The notes beneath the pieces are model-generated. The model saw only the letters and a list, made by a program, of their open reading frames with translations, searched no databases and had not been told where the DNA came from. DNA of 39,554 nucleotides, from NCBI GenBank assembly GCA_025934895.1, contig JAICWH010000013.1, forward strand, positions 1 through 39,554. The letters run 5' to 3'. This document shows, piece by piece, positions 29,208-37,560 of the stretch; positions within the stretch are counted from its first letter, which is position 1, and each line of letters begins with the position of its first letter. Source of the DNA: Nocardioidaceae bacterium. Its GTDB lineage: Bacteria > Actinomycetota > Actinomycetes > Propionibacteriales > Nocardioidaceae. Position numbers and translations under genes: made by a program.

Positions 29208-30176
29208 GTGCGTCGCCTGCTTGCCCTGCTCCTGCCCGCCCTCCTGCTGACCGTCGCCGGCTGCGGTGGCGACTCGTCGAAGTCGACGTCGGACCCGAAG
29301 TCCAGCGTGGACATGGGCGACACGATCAAGGGTCTGAGCGTCAGCGGCGACTTCGGCAAGGAGCCGAAGCTCACGGTGAATCCGGCGGTCAAGGTCGACA
29401 AGCCGGTCACGCAGGTCATCTCCGCCGGCTCCGGCAACCCGGTGCTGGCCGGCAAGAAGGCGATGTTCAACATCTACCTCGCCAACGGCGCCGACGGGAA
29501 GAAGATCTACAGCGACCTCGACCAGGGCACCCCGATGCAGAAGCGGATGAAGGAGGACGAGTTCTTCAAGGTCCTCATCGACGCGATGACCGGCAAGCCC
29601 CGGGGCTCGAGGGTCGCGGTGGCCGCCACCGTGGAGGACGTCTGGGGGTCGGCGGGCGCTCCGCAGCTCAAGCTCAAGAAGACCGACACGGTCGTGTTCG
29701 TCATCGACATCCTCTCGGTGGAGCCGACGAAGGTGCTCAGCGGACCCAAGGGCAAGACCGTGAAGGCGCCGGCGACGGCTCCAGTCGTCAAGCAGACCGG
29801 TGCCAAGGTGACCGGCCTGGACTTCGCGAAGGCCCCCGCGAAGCCGCCGACGAAGCTGCAGGTCATCCCGCTCGTCCAGGGGACCGGCCCGAAGGCCGTC
29901 GCCGGGCGGCTGGTCACGTTCAACTACTACGGCGCCGTCTGGGGGGCCAAGGCGCCCTTCGACTCCTCGTTCTCGCGGGGGGTCCCCGAGCCCTTCGGGG
30001 TCGGCGTGAACGGCCTCATCCCGGCCTGGGACAAGACGATCCCCGGCCTGCGGGTCGGCAGCCGGGTGCTGATCATCGCGCCCCCCGCGGACGCCTACGG
30101 CTCGCGCGCCCAGGCGAAGATCCCGGCGAACTCGACGCTGGTGTTCGTCGTCGACGTGCTGGGGGTGGACTCCTGA
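29208..30176 (+). CDS. FKBP-type peptidyl-prolyl isomerase lipoprotein
   Basis: This 322-residue exported prolyl isomerase begins with a signal peptide, VRRLLALLLPALLLTVAGC, whose last Cys is in a lipobox (VAGC), so it should be lipid-anchored outside the membrane. A Ser/Lys/Asp-rich linker follows, then a degenerate FKBP-like domain (about 60-185) and a canonical one with FDSSFSRGVPEPFGVGV, LIPAWDKTIPGL and the end IPANSTLVFVVDVLGV. The GTG at 29208 is chosen because GAGGTG lies eight bases upstream and the signal peptide starts there; a longer frame to 29139 has no signal. It is common at this place beside pafA. Confidence 0.92.
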   Translation: MRRLLALLLPALLLTVAGCGGDSSKSTSDPKSSVDMGDTIKGLSVSGDFGKEPKLTVNPAVKVDKPVTQVISAGSGNPVLAGKKAMFNIYLANGADGKKIYSDLDQGTPMQKRMKEDEFFKVLIDAMTGKPRGSRVAVAATVEDVWGSAGAPQLKLKKTDTVVFVIDILSVEPTKVLSGPKGKTVKAPATAPVVKQTGAKVTGLDFAKAPAKPPTKLQVIPLVQGTGPKAVAGRLVTFNYYGAVWGAKAPFDSSFSRGVPEPFGVGVNGLIPAWDKTIPGLRVGSRVLIIAPPADAYGSRAQAKIPANSTLVFVVDVLGVDS

Positions 30177-30197
30177 GCCGGTCGGACCTGCTGAGGT

Positions 30198-30220
30198 AGG
30201 TTCACCTGCGAGGCGAACCT
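30198..30220. promoter_or_regulatory. operator-like inverted repeat before pafB
   Basis: AGGTTCACC and GGCGAACCT (nine-base arms, one mismatch, five-base spacer) overlap a TAGGTT -10-like hexamer (30197-30202) and end 13 bases before the pafB ATG. It could be an operator for this operon, or a hairpin ending the FKBP transcript. Confidence 0.45.
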
Positions 30221-30233
30221 GTCGAGAGGTGAC

Positions 30234-31214
30234 ATGACTGCGCGCAAGAGCGAGCGCCTGCTCAACCTGCTCATCACGCTCCTGGTGTCGCGCACCTACG
30301 TCACCAAGGAGCGGCTGCGCACCGTCGTCGAGGCCTACCGCGAGGCCGGCGACGAGGCCTTCGAGAAGATGTTCGAGCGGGACAAGGAGGAGCTGCGGTC
30401 CCTCGGGGTGCCGATCGAGGTCGGCTTCCTCGACCGTGCCTTCGAGGACGAGCCGGGATACCGCATCGAACGGTCGGCGTTCGAGCTCCCGGACATCGAC
30501 CTCACCCCCGAGGAGGCCGCGGTGATCGGGCTCGCCGCCCGGGTCTGGCAGCACGCCGGCCTCGCCGCCGCCACCTCGGATGCTCTGGTCAAGCTCAAGG
30601 CAGCCGGGGTCAGCGTGGACCGGGCCGCCCTGTCCGTCGTACAGCCGCAGCTCAGTGCCGAGGAGCCGGCCTTCGATCCGCTGTGGCACGCCACCCGGAC
30701 CCGCACGCCCGTCACCTTCGGCTACCGCACGTCATCGGCCACCCGGGCGGCGACCCGGCACCTGCAGCCCTGGGGGGTGGTGTCCTCGCGGGGCCGCTGG
30801 TACGTCGTGGGCCACGACACCGACCGCGGCGCGCCCCGGGTCTTCCGGCTGTCCCGTGTCCAGGGGGACGTGCTCCTCGACGGCCCGGCCGGCTCCTTCG
30901 AGGTCCCGGCCGGCACGGTGCTGCGCGAGGTCACCCGGTCCCTCGCGCCGCCGCCCGCCGACCGGACGGCCGAGGTCCTGGCCCGGCCCGGCACCGCCCA
31001 TGGGCTCCGGCGGCACGCACAGCCCGCGACCGGACCGGACCCCCGACCGGCCGGCTGGGACCGGCTGAGCGTCACGTACGGCGCCGGCGACGCGTTCGCC
31101 GACGAGGTGCTGGGGTACGGCGCGGACGTCGTCGTCCTGGCCCCGGACGAGGTCCGCGACTCGGTGCTGCGCCGGCTCCGCGAGGTCGCCGGAGCGCAGG
31201 AGGCGGCCTCGTGA
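30234..31214 (+). CDS. pafB: WYL domain transcriptional regulator PafB
   Basis: PafB and PafC form a heterodimeric activator of the RecA-independent DNA damage response in mycobacteria. This 326-residue protein has an N-terminal winged helix (RKSERLLNLLITLLVSRTYVTKERLRTVVEAYR), a middle helical linker and a WYL domain with HLQPWGVVSSRGRWYVVGHD, the ligand-binding module. A C-terminal WCX part follows. It has a GAGAGGTGAC ribosome site. Its stop overlaps the pafC start in GTGA, so the two proteins are made in equal amounts. Confidence 0.95.
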   Translation: MTARKSERLLNLLITLLVSRTYVTKERLRTVVEAYREAGDEAFEKMFERDKEELRSLGVPIEVGFLDRAFEDEPGYRIERSAFELPDIDLTPEEAAVIGLAARVWQHAGLAAATSDALVKLKAAGVSVDRAALSVVQPQLSAEEPAFDPLWHATRTRTPVTFGYRTSSATRAATRHLQPWGVVSSRGRWYVVGHDTDRGAPRVFRLSRVQGDVLLDGPAGSFEVPAGTVLREVTRSLAPPPADRTAEVLARPGTAHGLRRHAQPATGPDPRPAGWDRLSVTYGAGDAFADEVLGYGADVVVLAPDEVRDSVLRRLREVAGAQEAAS

Positions 31215-32182
31215 GTGGCGCTCGCGAGCAGGTGTCCAGGCTGTTGGCGCTGGTTCCCTACATCCAGGCCCGCAGCGAGGTCTCGCTGGAGCAGGCCGCC
31301 ACCGACTTCGGGGTGCGTCCGGAGCAGATCGCCAAGGACCTCAACGTCCTGTGGTTCTGCGGTCTGCCCGGGCTGGGGATGGGGGACCTCATCGACGTCG
31401 ACATGGAGGCGCTCGAGGGCGAGGGCGTGATCCGGGTGTCGAACGCCGACTACCTGTCCCGGCCGCTGCGGCTGGACAGCTCGGAGGCCTCGGCCCTGAT
31501 CGTCGCCCTGCGCGCGCTACGCGAGGGCAGCGACGACGACGTACGCCCGATCGTGGACCGCACGCTGCGCAAGCTCGAGGCGGCCGCCGGGGACGGGGCC
31601 GCGCTCGCCGCCCAGGTCGAGATCCGGCTGCCAGAGCAGCAGAGCCGGGTCGACGAGCTGCGGGAGCGCCTCACCGGGGCCGTCACCGCGAAGCGGCAGG
31701 TCAAGCTCGACTACTACGTGCCGACCCGCGACGAGTCCACCGCCCGGGTCGTGGACCCGCTGCGGGTGGTGAGCGCCGACGGCAACACCTATCTCGACGC
31801 CTACTGCCACCTCGCCGAGGACCAGCGGCTGTTCCGGCTGGACCGCATCTCCAGCGCCCAGGTGCTCGACTCGCCGGTCGACCGGCACGCCGGACTGCAG
31901 CCCCGCGACCTCGCCGCCGGCATCTTCCAGCCCTCGGGGGAGGAGCTGCTGGTCACCCTGCGACTGGACCGGTCGGCGCGCTGGGTGGCGGAGTACTACC
32001 CCGTCGAGAGGTCCCGCGACGAGCGCGGAGGAGGGCTCACCGTGTGGCTGCGGATCGGCGACCCGGCCCTGCTGACCCGGCTGATGCTGCGGCTCGGTGC
32101 CAGCGCAGAGCTGCTGGAGCCCGCCGGTCTCGCGGAGGAGGTCCGCACGGTCGCCAGGCAGGCGCTGCGCAACTACGGCTGA
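31211..32182 (+). CDS. pafC: WYL domain transcriptional regulator PafC
   Basis: The 323-residue partner of PafB begins with GTG and the segment REQVSRLLALVPYIQARSEV, a winged helix that continues in SLEQAATDFGVRPEQIAKDL. A WYL domain is present, with YYVPTRDESTARVVDPLRVV and the region NTYLDAYCHLAEDQRLFRLD, in which the canonical W-Y-L is replaced by L-D-A-Y, as is common in PafC. The C-terminal WCX-type domain ends it. The four-base overlap with pafB and shared neighbourhood support heterodimer function. The gene ends 71 bases before tatA, with a hairpin between. Confidence 0.94.
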   Translation: MSGAREQVSRLLALVPYIQARSEVSLEQAATDFGVRPEQIAKDLNVLWFCGLPGLGMGDLIDVDMEALEGEGVIRVSNADYLSRPLRLDSSEASALIVALRALREGSDDDVRPIVDRTLRKLEAAAGDGAALAAQVEIRLPEQQSRVDELRERLTGAVTAKRQVKLDYYVPTRDESTARVVDPLRVVSADGNTYLDAYCHLAEDQRLFRLDRISSAQVLDSPVDRHAGLQPRDLAAGIFQPSGEELLVTLRLDRSARWVAEYYPVERSRDERGGGLTVWLRIGDPALLTRLMLRLGASAELLEPAGLAEEVRTVARQALRNYG

Positions 32183-32192
32183 GGCGTCGTCC

Positions 32193-32209
32193 CACCGGGG
32201 TTCCCGGTG
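32193..32209 (+). terminator. candidate hairpin after pafC
   Basis: CACCGGG and CCCGGTG are perfect complements around a GTT loop, 11 bases after the pafC stop and just before the tatA -10 hexamer. It could end the pafBC transcript. Confidence 0.4.
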
Positions 32210-32215
32210 CGCGCG

Positions 32216-32221
32216 TACGAT
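32216..32221 (+). promoter_or_regulatory. candidate -10 hexamer of tatA
   Basis: TACGAT fits the TANNNT consensus and leaves a leader of about 25 bases that contains the GAAGGA ribosome site before the tatA ATG. Confidence 0.45.
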
Positions 32222-32253
32222 GATGGACGCAGCCAACCTCGAAGAAGGACGAC

Positions 32254-32556
32254 ATGGTTCCCGAAGCAGTTCCCCTCCTCGGCGACATCGGGCCGATGGA
32301 GATCATCTTGATCCTGCTGGTCATCGTGCTGCTCTTCGGTGCCAAGAAGCTCCCCGAGCTGGCTCGGGGCAGTGGGCGCGCGCTGCGGATCTTCAAGGCC
32401 GAGACCAAGGGCCTGCTCGATGACGACGAGGACATCACGGACTCGCAGAAGACCGAGGCGCAGCGCCAGCTCGACGCGCAGCGGCGCGCCGAGGCCGCCA
32501 AGCGCGTGGAGGACCCGACCCCGGTCGAGCGCCCTCGTCCCGACGTCGAGCGGTGA
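32254..32556 (+). CDS. tatA: Sec-independent translocase subunit TatA
   Basis: This 100-residue Tat pore-forming subunit has one N-terminal membrane helix ([20 protein letters not shown]), the FG-x-KK-LPEL hinge, an amphipathic helix ([19 protein letters not shown]) and an acidic, disordered tail. It exports folded proteins together with TatC, the next gene, 41 bases downstream. The ATG has GAAGGA upstream. The first residues [13 protein letters not shown] form a short periplasmic stretch. Confidence 0.96.
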   Translation: MVPEAVPLLGDIGPMEIILILLVIVLLFGAKKLPELARGSGRALRIFKAETKGLLDDDEDITDSQKTEAQRQLDAQRRAEAAKRVEDPTPVERPRPDVER

Positions 32557-32597
32557 GCTCGCCCTCAGCCGACCCATACCTGCCTGCCTGAGCTGTC

Positions 32598-33491
32598 ATG
32601 TCGGTCGCCGGAGTCCTGGGGCTGTTCCGCGCCAACCCTCAGCAGCCGCCCGGAGCCGACGGGCGGATGGCGCTCGTCGACCATCTGCGCGAGCTCCGCG
32701 CCCGGCTGCTGCGGGTGGTCCTGGTGCTCATCATCGGCGTGGTCGTCGCGCTCTTCTTCTACAACCAGCTGCTGGCCTTCGTCTACGACCCCTACCAGGT
32801 GGCGGCCTCCCGGCTCGCGCGCGGCACTCGCACGATCGCGACGATCAACGGGGTCGGTGGCCCCCTGCTGCTGCAGCTGAAGCTCTCCGGTCTGGCGGCG
32901 GTGATCGGCACCAGCCCCTACTGGCTCTACCAGATCTGGGCGTTCATCGTGCCCGGTCTGCACCCCCACGAGAAGAAGTGGACCCGGTTGTTCGCGGCCG
33001 TCGCGGGGCCACTGTTCATCCTCGGGGTCATCGTCGGCTACTACGTGCTCCCCAAGGGCCTGCAGGTCCTGATCTCCTTCACGCCGGCGAACCTGACGAA
33101 CCTCGTCGAGTTCGGCGAGTACTTCTCCTTCATGACCCGGATGCTGCTGGTGTTCGGGGTCGCGTTCGAGATCCCGCTGTTCGTCGTCCTCCTCAACCTG
33201 GCCGGGGTCGTGTCCGGGAAGGCCCTCAGCAACTACCGGCCGTGGATCATCGTCGGGACCTTCATCTTCGCCGCTGTCGCCACCCCGTCCACGGACCCGT
33301 TCTCGATGCTGATGCTGGCCGTGCCGATGACCGTGCTGTTCCTGGTCTCCGAGGTCATCGCCCGAGTGGTCGACCGACGCCGAGGCCGCCTGGCGTACGA
33401 CGGGCTGCCGGACGACGAGACCTCCAGCCTCGATCGCGAGCCGGGCTCGGGCGACGTACGGCCATCGGGCCTGTCCGAGGACGAGGACTGA
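32598..33491 (+). CDS. tatC: Sec-independent translocase subunit TatC
   Basis: TatC recognises twin-arginine signal peptides. The 297-residue protein has six predicted membrane helices after RMALVDHLRELRARLLRVV, the family's signature N-terminus. Further conserved parts are SPYWLYQIWAFIVPGLHPHEKKW and the loop FGEYFSFMTRMLLVFGVAFEIPLF. The C-terminal about 45 residues are charged and cytoplasmic. It follows tatA, and the next gene starts with a GTG just after its stop. Confidence 0.97.
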   Translation: MSVAGVLGLFRANPQQPPGADGRMALVDHLRELRARLLRVVLVLIIGVVVALFFYNQLLAFVYDPYQVAASRLARGTRTIATINGVGGPLLLQLKLSGLAAVIGTSPYWLYQIWAFIVPGLHPHEKKWTRLFAAVAGPLFILGVIVGYYVLPKGLQVLISFTPANLTNLVEFGEYFSFMTRMLLVFGVAFEIPLFVVLLNLAGVVSGKALSNYRPWIIVGTFIFAAVATPSTDPFSMLMLAVPMTVLFLVSEVIARVVDRRRGRLAYDGLPDDETSSLDREPGSGDVRPSGLSEDED

Positions 33492-33492
33492 G

Positions 33493-33894
33493 GTGCCCGT
33501 ACCGGTCGGGGTCGTCGACGCGTTCGAGCTGCCCGACTGGCTCGGCACGTCGGAGATCAGCTGGACGGCCAGCTCCAGCGTGCGCGGCGCGCAGCGGATC
33601 GAGGGCGTCCTGACCTCGGCCGGCTCATCCGGGTCGGCGCCCGAGCCGGTGCCGTGCGACCTGATGGCCGTCGACGTGGCGTTCCCCCAGCCGATCCTGC
33701 CGGAGTCGTGGCGGCGCCAGGCCCACCAGGCGTGGGAGTACGGCCAGGTGCTGCTGCTCACCTACGACTCCCGGCTGACCCTCGCGGTCCCCGGGACGGC
33801 GTACTCCGCCGACGGGGTCCTGGAGAGCATCGGGCGGCTGGCCAAGGCCCTCGGGGTGGCGCCGGGGCGGTTCGTGGTGTGCCTGCGCCTCTAG
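33493..33894 (+). CDS. conserved-looking hypothetical protein
   Basis: I do not recognise a family for this 133-residue protein. It starts with GTG one base after the tatC stop, so it is likely cotranscribed with tatAC. It contains an alternating beta-rich pattern (VRGAQRIEGVLTSAG, PCDLMAVDVAFPQPIL), a Trp/Gln-rich helix (SWRRQAHQAWEYGQVLLLTYD) and a C-terminal helix-strand (ESIGRLAKALGVAPGRFVVCLRL). No membrane helix or signal peptide is visible. The codon use resembles its neighbours. helY begins 122 bases later on the same strand. Confidence 0.8.
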   Translation: MPVPVGVVDAFELPDWLGTSEISWTASSSVRGAQRIEGVLTSAGSSGSAPEPVPCDLMAVDVAFPQPILPESWRRQAHQAWEYGQVLLLTYDSRLTLAVPGTAYSADGVLESIGRLAKALGVAPGRFVVCLRL

Positions 33895-33969
33895 ACTCCT
33901 CCGTCGTCGGAGGGCTCGGCGTGGTCCGGGGTCACTTTCTGACTCCGACATCGGGGTTCGAGGGTCGCG

Positions 33970-33975
33970 TAGGCT
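33970..33975 (+). promoter_or_regulatory. candidate -10 hexamer before helY
   Basis: TAGGCT lies 41 bases before the helY ATG. A GTG at 33983, out of the helY frame, is at leaderless distance and would give a 13-codon reading frame that ends just past the helY start. Confidence 0.4.
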
Positions 33976-34016
33976 CGCTGGCGTGGACCGAGAGATCGCC
34001 GGGGGTGCTGGTCCCC

Positions 34017-36818
34017 ATGGGTGAGTCCGCCTCGCCCGCTGAGCGGTACGCCCGGGCCCGGCGCGAGCGGACGTCGCCGGTCTTCTACGACTTCGCGCAG
34101 CTCTACGACTTCGAGCTCGACGACTTCCAGGTGCGCGCGTGCAAGGAGCTCGAAGCCGGGCGCGGGGTCCTGGTGGCGGCGCCGACCGGGTCGGGCAAGA
34201 CCCTGGTCGGCGAGTTCGCCGTCCACCTGGCGCTCGAGCAGGGCCGCAAGTGCTTCTACACCACGCCGATCAAGGCGCTGTCGAACCAGAAGTTCAACGA
34301 CCTGGTGCAGCGCTACGGTCCCGACCAGGTCGGCCTGCTCACCGGCGACAACACCATCAACGGCGAGGCGCCGGTCGTCGTGATGACCACCGAGGTGCTG
34401 CGCAACATGCTGTACGCCGGCTCCTCGACGCTGAGCGGGCTCGGCTTCGTGGTCATGGACGAGGTGCACTACCTCGCCGACCGGTTCCGCGGGGCGGTCT
34501 GGGAGGAGGTCATCATCCATCTGCCCGAGTCGGTCTCCCTGGTGTCCCTGTCGGCGACGGTCTCCAACGCCGAGGAGTTCGGGGAATGGCTGGAGACGGT
34601 GCGCGGGGAGACGGTGACGATCGTCGAGGAGCGCAGGCCGGTGCCGCTGTACCAGCACGTGATGGTCGGTCGGAAGATGTTCGACCTGTTCGCCGACGAC
34701 GGGGCGGAAGGCCCCGACGCCCAGGTGAACCCGGAGCTGATGCGGGTGGCGCGCGACGACTGGCGGACCGGCCGTACGTCGGACCGCCGCTCGCCACGCA
34801 GCCGGGCCAACGCCCCGCGCGGCCGCGCCGGTGCCCGCGGGCAGGGACCACGGGGCCACCAGACCCCGAGCCGCGTCGAGGTCGTGGACCGGCTCGAGCG
34901 CCAGGGCCTGCTGCCGGCCATCGTGTTCGTGTTCAGCCGGGTCGGGTGCGACGCGGCCGTGACCCAGTGCCTGGCCGCGAACCTGCGCCTCACCTCGGCC
35001 GCCGAGCGTGACGAGATCATCGCGTTCGTGGAGGACCGCTGCCGTGCCATCCCCGACGAGGACCTGCACGTGCTCGGCTACCACGACTTCCTCGGGGGAC
35101 TGTCCCGCGGCGTGGCGGCCCACCACGCCGGCATGCTGCCGACGTTCAAGGAGTGTGTCGAGCTGCTGTTCACCGCCGGTCGCTGCAAGGTGGTCTTCGC
35201 CACCGAGACGCTGGCGCTGGGGATCAACATGCCGGCCCGGTCGGTGGTGATCGAGAAGCTGGTCAAGTGGAACGGCGAGACCCACGCAGACATCACGCCG
35301 GGGGAGTACACCCAGCTCACCGGTCGCGCCGGTCGCCGCGGCATCGACGTCGAGGGGCACGGCGTGGTGCTGTGGTCCCAGGGGTTCGACCCCAAGGCGG
35401 TGGCCGGGCTGGCCTCGACACGCACCTACCCGCTGAGGTCGTCGTTCCGCCCGTCGTACAACATGGCGGTGAACCTGGTGCACCAGGTCGGCCGGGCGAC
35501 GGCCCGCGAGCTGCTCGAGTCGTCGTTCGCCCAGTTCCAGGCCGACAAGGCGGTGGTCGGGCTGGCCCGACAGCTGCGCAAGGCGGAGGAGGCGCTGCGC
35601 GGGTACGCCGAGGCGGCGACCTGCCACCTCGGCGACTTCATGGAGTACTCCGCTCTGCGGCGCCGGCTCATGGAGGTGGAGAGCGCGCAGGCCCGGCACA
35701 GGCGGGCCGACAAGCGCGACGCCGTCCTCACCTCCTTGGAGGCACTGCGGCCCGGCGACGTGATCGAGGTGCCGGCCGGTCGGTTCTCCGGCTTCGCCGT
35801 CGTCATCGACCCTGGGATGAAGTCGGACCGGGACGGCCCACGGCCCTACGTCCTGACGGCCGACAGGCACGCCCGGCGGCTGTCGATGGTCGACTTCCCG
35901 GTGCCGGTGGAGTCCTACACACGGCTGCGGATCCCCAAGACCTTCAACGGGCGCAACCCGCAGTCGCGTCGGGACCTGGCCTCCACGCTGCGTGCGCGCA
36001 CCCAGGGGTTCACCCCGCCTCCGCCGCGCCAGGGGAATGGCCCACCCCGACGACCGGGACGCAGGGACTCTGCGGAGCTGGCCGGCGAGCGCGAGATCGA
36101 CCGGATCCGCGCGGAGCTGCGTGCTCATCCGTGCCACGGCTGCCCGGACCGCGAGGACCACGCCCGGTGGGCGGAGCGGCACCACAAGCTGGCCCGGGAC
36201 ACCGCCACACTGGAGCGGCGGATCGAGCAGCGCACGAACACCATCGCGCGCCAGTTCGACCGGGTGTGCGAGGTGCTGTCCTCACTGGGCTACCTGGCCG
36301 AGGACGAGGTGACCGAGAACGGCGCCCGGCTGATGCGGATCTACACCGACATGGACCTGGTCGCGGCCGAGTCGCTGCGGCACAGGATCTGGGACGGGTT
36401 GTCGCCGAGCGAGCTCGCCGCGGCGCTGTCCGCGTTGGTCTTCGAGACCCGGCGACCCGACGACGCGGTGTCACCGCGACTGCCCGGGGGACGCGTCCGG
36501 CAGGTGCTCGCCGACACGGTGTCGCTGTGGGCGGACCTCGATGCCCTCGAGCGCCAGCACCACCTCGACTTCCTGCGCGAGCCCGACCTCGGGTTCGCCT
36601 GGGCCGCCTACCGGTGGGCCGAGGGTGCGACGCTCGACGACGTGCTCACCGAGACCGACCTCGCGGCCGGTGACTTCGTGCGGTGGGTCAAGCAGCTGCT
36701 CGACCTCACCGACCAGGTCGCGGACGCGGCCGATGACACGGACCTGCGGACGGCGGCGCGCGCGGCCTCCGCTGCCCTCCGCCGCGGCGTGGTGGCCTAC
36801 AGCTCGGTCTCCGACTGA
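34017..36818 (+). CDS. helY: Ski2-like DEAD/DEAH-box helicase
   Basis: This 933-residue RNA/DNA helicase of the Ski2/Mtr4 group has Walker A APTGSGKT at 55-62, motif Ia CFYTTPIKALSNQKFNDL, motif II DEVHYL, motif III SLSATVSN, motif V (ATETLALGINMPA) and motif VI QLTGRAGRRG. A Ser/Arg/Gly-rich insertion is found around residues 240-285, before VVDRLERQGLLPAIVFVFSRVGCD. The C-terminal half holds the DSHCT domain. The ATG at 34017 (MGESASPAERY) is the usual start, with GGGGGTG upstream. HelY follows tatC in mycobacteria too, although a small gene intervenes here. Confidence 0.96.
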   Translation: MGESASPAERYARARRERTSPVFYDFAQLYDFELDDFQVRACKELEAGRGVLVAAPTGSGKTLVGEFAVHLALEQGRKCFYTTPIKALSNQKFNDLVQRYGPDQVGLLTGDNTINGEAPVVVMTTEVLRNMLYAGSSTLSGLGFVVMDEVHYLADRFRGAVWEEVIIHLPESVSLVSLSATVSNAEEFGEWLETVRGETVTIVEERRPVPLYQHVMVGRKMFDLFADDGAEGPDAQVNPELMRVARDDWRTGRTSDRRSPRSRANAPRGRAGARGQGPRGHQTPSRVEVVDRLERQGLLPAIVFVFSRVGCDAAVTQCLAANLRLTSAAERDEIIAFVEDRCRAIPDEDLHVLGYHDFLGGLSRGVAAHHAGMLPTFKECVELLFTAGRCKVVFATETLALGINMPARSVVIEKLVKWNGETHADITPGEYTQLTGRAGRRGIDVEGHGVVLWSQGFDPKAVAGLASTRTYPLRSSFRPSYNMAVNLVHQVGRATARELLESSFAQFQADKAVVGLARQLRKAEEALRGYAEAATCHLGDFMEYSALRRRLMEVESAQARHRRADKRDAVLTSLEALRPGDVIEVPAGRFSGFAVVIDPGMKSDRDGPRPYVLTADRHARRLSMVDFPVPVESYTRLRIPKTFNGRNPQSRRDLASTLRARTQGFTPPPPRQGNGPPRRPGRRDSAELAGEREIDRIRAELRAHPCHGCPDREDHARWAERHHKLARDTATLERRIEQRTNTIARQFDRVCEVLSSLGYLAEDEVTENGARLMRIYTDMDLVAAESLRHRIWDGLSPSELAAALSALVFETRRPDDAVSPRLPGGRVRQVLADTVSLWADLDALERQHHLDFLREPDLGFAWAAYRWAEGATLDDVLTETDLAAGDFVRWVKQLLDLTDQVADAADDTDLRTAARAASAALRRGVVAYSSVSD

Positions 36819-36852
36819 CGACCTCGAGAAGATCAACCCCTCACGCCACCCG

Positions 36853-36918
36853 CCCCCCGGGACCTGCCGAGTCGGCGCGTCCGCAGGCCCCCAACCTGCC
36901 GAGTCGGCGCGTCCGCAG
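36853..36918 (+). repeat. left arm of a 66-bp perfect inverted repeat
   Basis: This block is the exact reverse complement of 38698-38763 and begins with CCCCCCGGG. It contains most of the first two copies of the left repeat array. Confidence 0.85.
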
Positions 36919-37013
36919 ACCCCCAACCTGCCGAGTCGGCGCGTCCGCAGGCTGGGACCGGGTCGAGTCGGCGCGTCCGCAGCCGCAACCGGGTCGAGTC
37001 GGCGGGTTGGCAG
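36862..37013 (+). repeat. array of five convergent-end repeats
   Basis: Copies start at 36862, 36894, 36926, 36957 and 36988 (period 31-32, 5-6 base gaps). The first three have core GCCGAGTCGGC and a CCTGC/GCAG(G/A) pair at the ends; the last two read GTCGAGTCGGC and the fifth has a diverged tail. The array fills the space between the convergent helY and AsnC genes. Confidence 0.95.
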
Positions 37014-37015
37014 GG

Positions 37016-37453
37016 TCAGCTGATCGGACGGCTCTCGTACGGCGTCGACAGCACGATCGTCGTACGCGTGGAGACGTTGGCGACGCCACGAACCCGGGCG
37101 AGCAGCTCCTCGAGATCGGTGGGGGAAGCCACGCGCACCTTGAGGATGTAGGACTCCTCCCCGGCGACCGACCAGCAGCTCTCGATCTCGGTGAGGCCAC
37201 GAAGCCGGTCCGGAGAGTCGTCGGGTTGTGAGGGGTCGATCGGGCGGATGGAGATGAACGCCGTCAGCGGCCGCCCCATCTCGGCGTAGTCGATGGCGGC
37301 CCCGTAGCCGGTGATCACGCCGCGCTGTTCGAGGCGCTTGACCCGCTGGTGGACTGCTGAGGTCGACAGTCCTGTCGCCTTGCCCAGATCCGTGAACGAC
37401 ATCCGCCCGTCGGCAGCAAGCAACGTGAGGATGCGCCGATCCAGGTCTTCCAC
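37016..37453 (-). CDS. Lrp/AsnC family transcriptional regulator
   Basis: This 145-residue protein has an N-terminal helix-turn-helix (EDLDRRILTLLAADGRMSFTDL, then SAVHQRVKRLEQRGVITGY) and a C-terminal RAM/ligand domain (ESYILKVRVASPTDLEELLARVR). It would bind DNA as an octamer or dimer and respond to an amino acid. The GTG at 37453 is chosen because TAGGGT on the minus strand lies seven bases upstream, a leaderless arrangement; a longer frame to 37549 has no support. It is divergent from the exonuclease gene. Targets are unknown; the array just downstream abuts its stop. Confidence 0.93.
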   Translation of the reverse strand: MEDLDRRILTLLAADGRMSFTDLGKATGLSTSAVHQRVKRLEQRGVITGYGAAIDYAEMGRPLTAFISIRPIDPSQPDDSPDRLRGLTEIESCWSVAGEESYILKVRVASPTDLEELLARVRGVANVSTRTTIVLSTPYESRPIS

Positions 37454-37460
37454 GGGGGTC

Positions 37461-37466
37461 ACCCTA
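37461..37466 (-). promoter_or_regulatory. -10 hexamer of the AsnC gene, leaderless type
   Basis: On the minus strand TAGGGT ends seven bases before the GTG start. Confidence 0.45.
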
Positions 37467-37560
37467 ACGCCCGGTCCGGACAGGTTTCGATGGTGTCGTC
37501 CCGGCGAGACGGCCCCTTGGGTCCCGGGCCAGACGGTCGCGCCGTGCAAGACTCGGCGCC

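Noticed and set aside
33654-34016. N-terminal extension of helY
   Set aside because: The frame stays open upstream to 33654 but overlaps the preceding gene, while the family start MGESASPAERY and the ribosome site support 34017.
36862-37013. CRISPR array
   Set aside because: The repeats are regular, but the gaps are only 5-6 bases and two are identical, so they cannot be spacers. No cas genes lie nearby.
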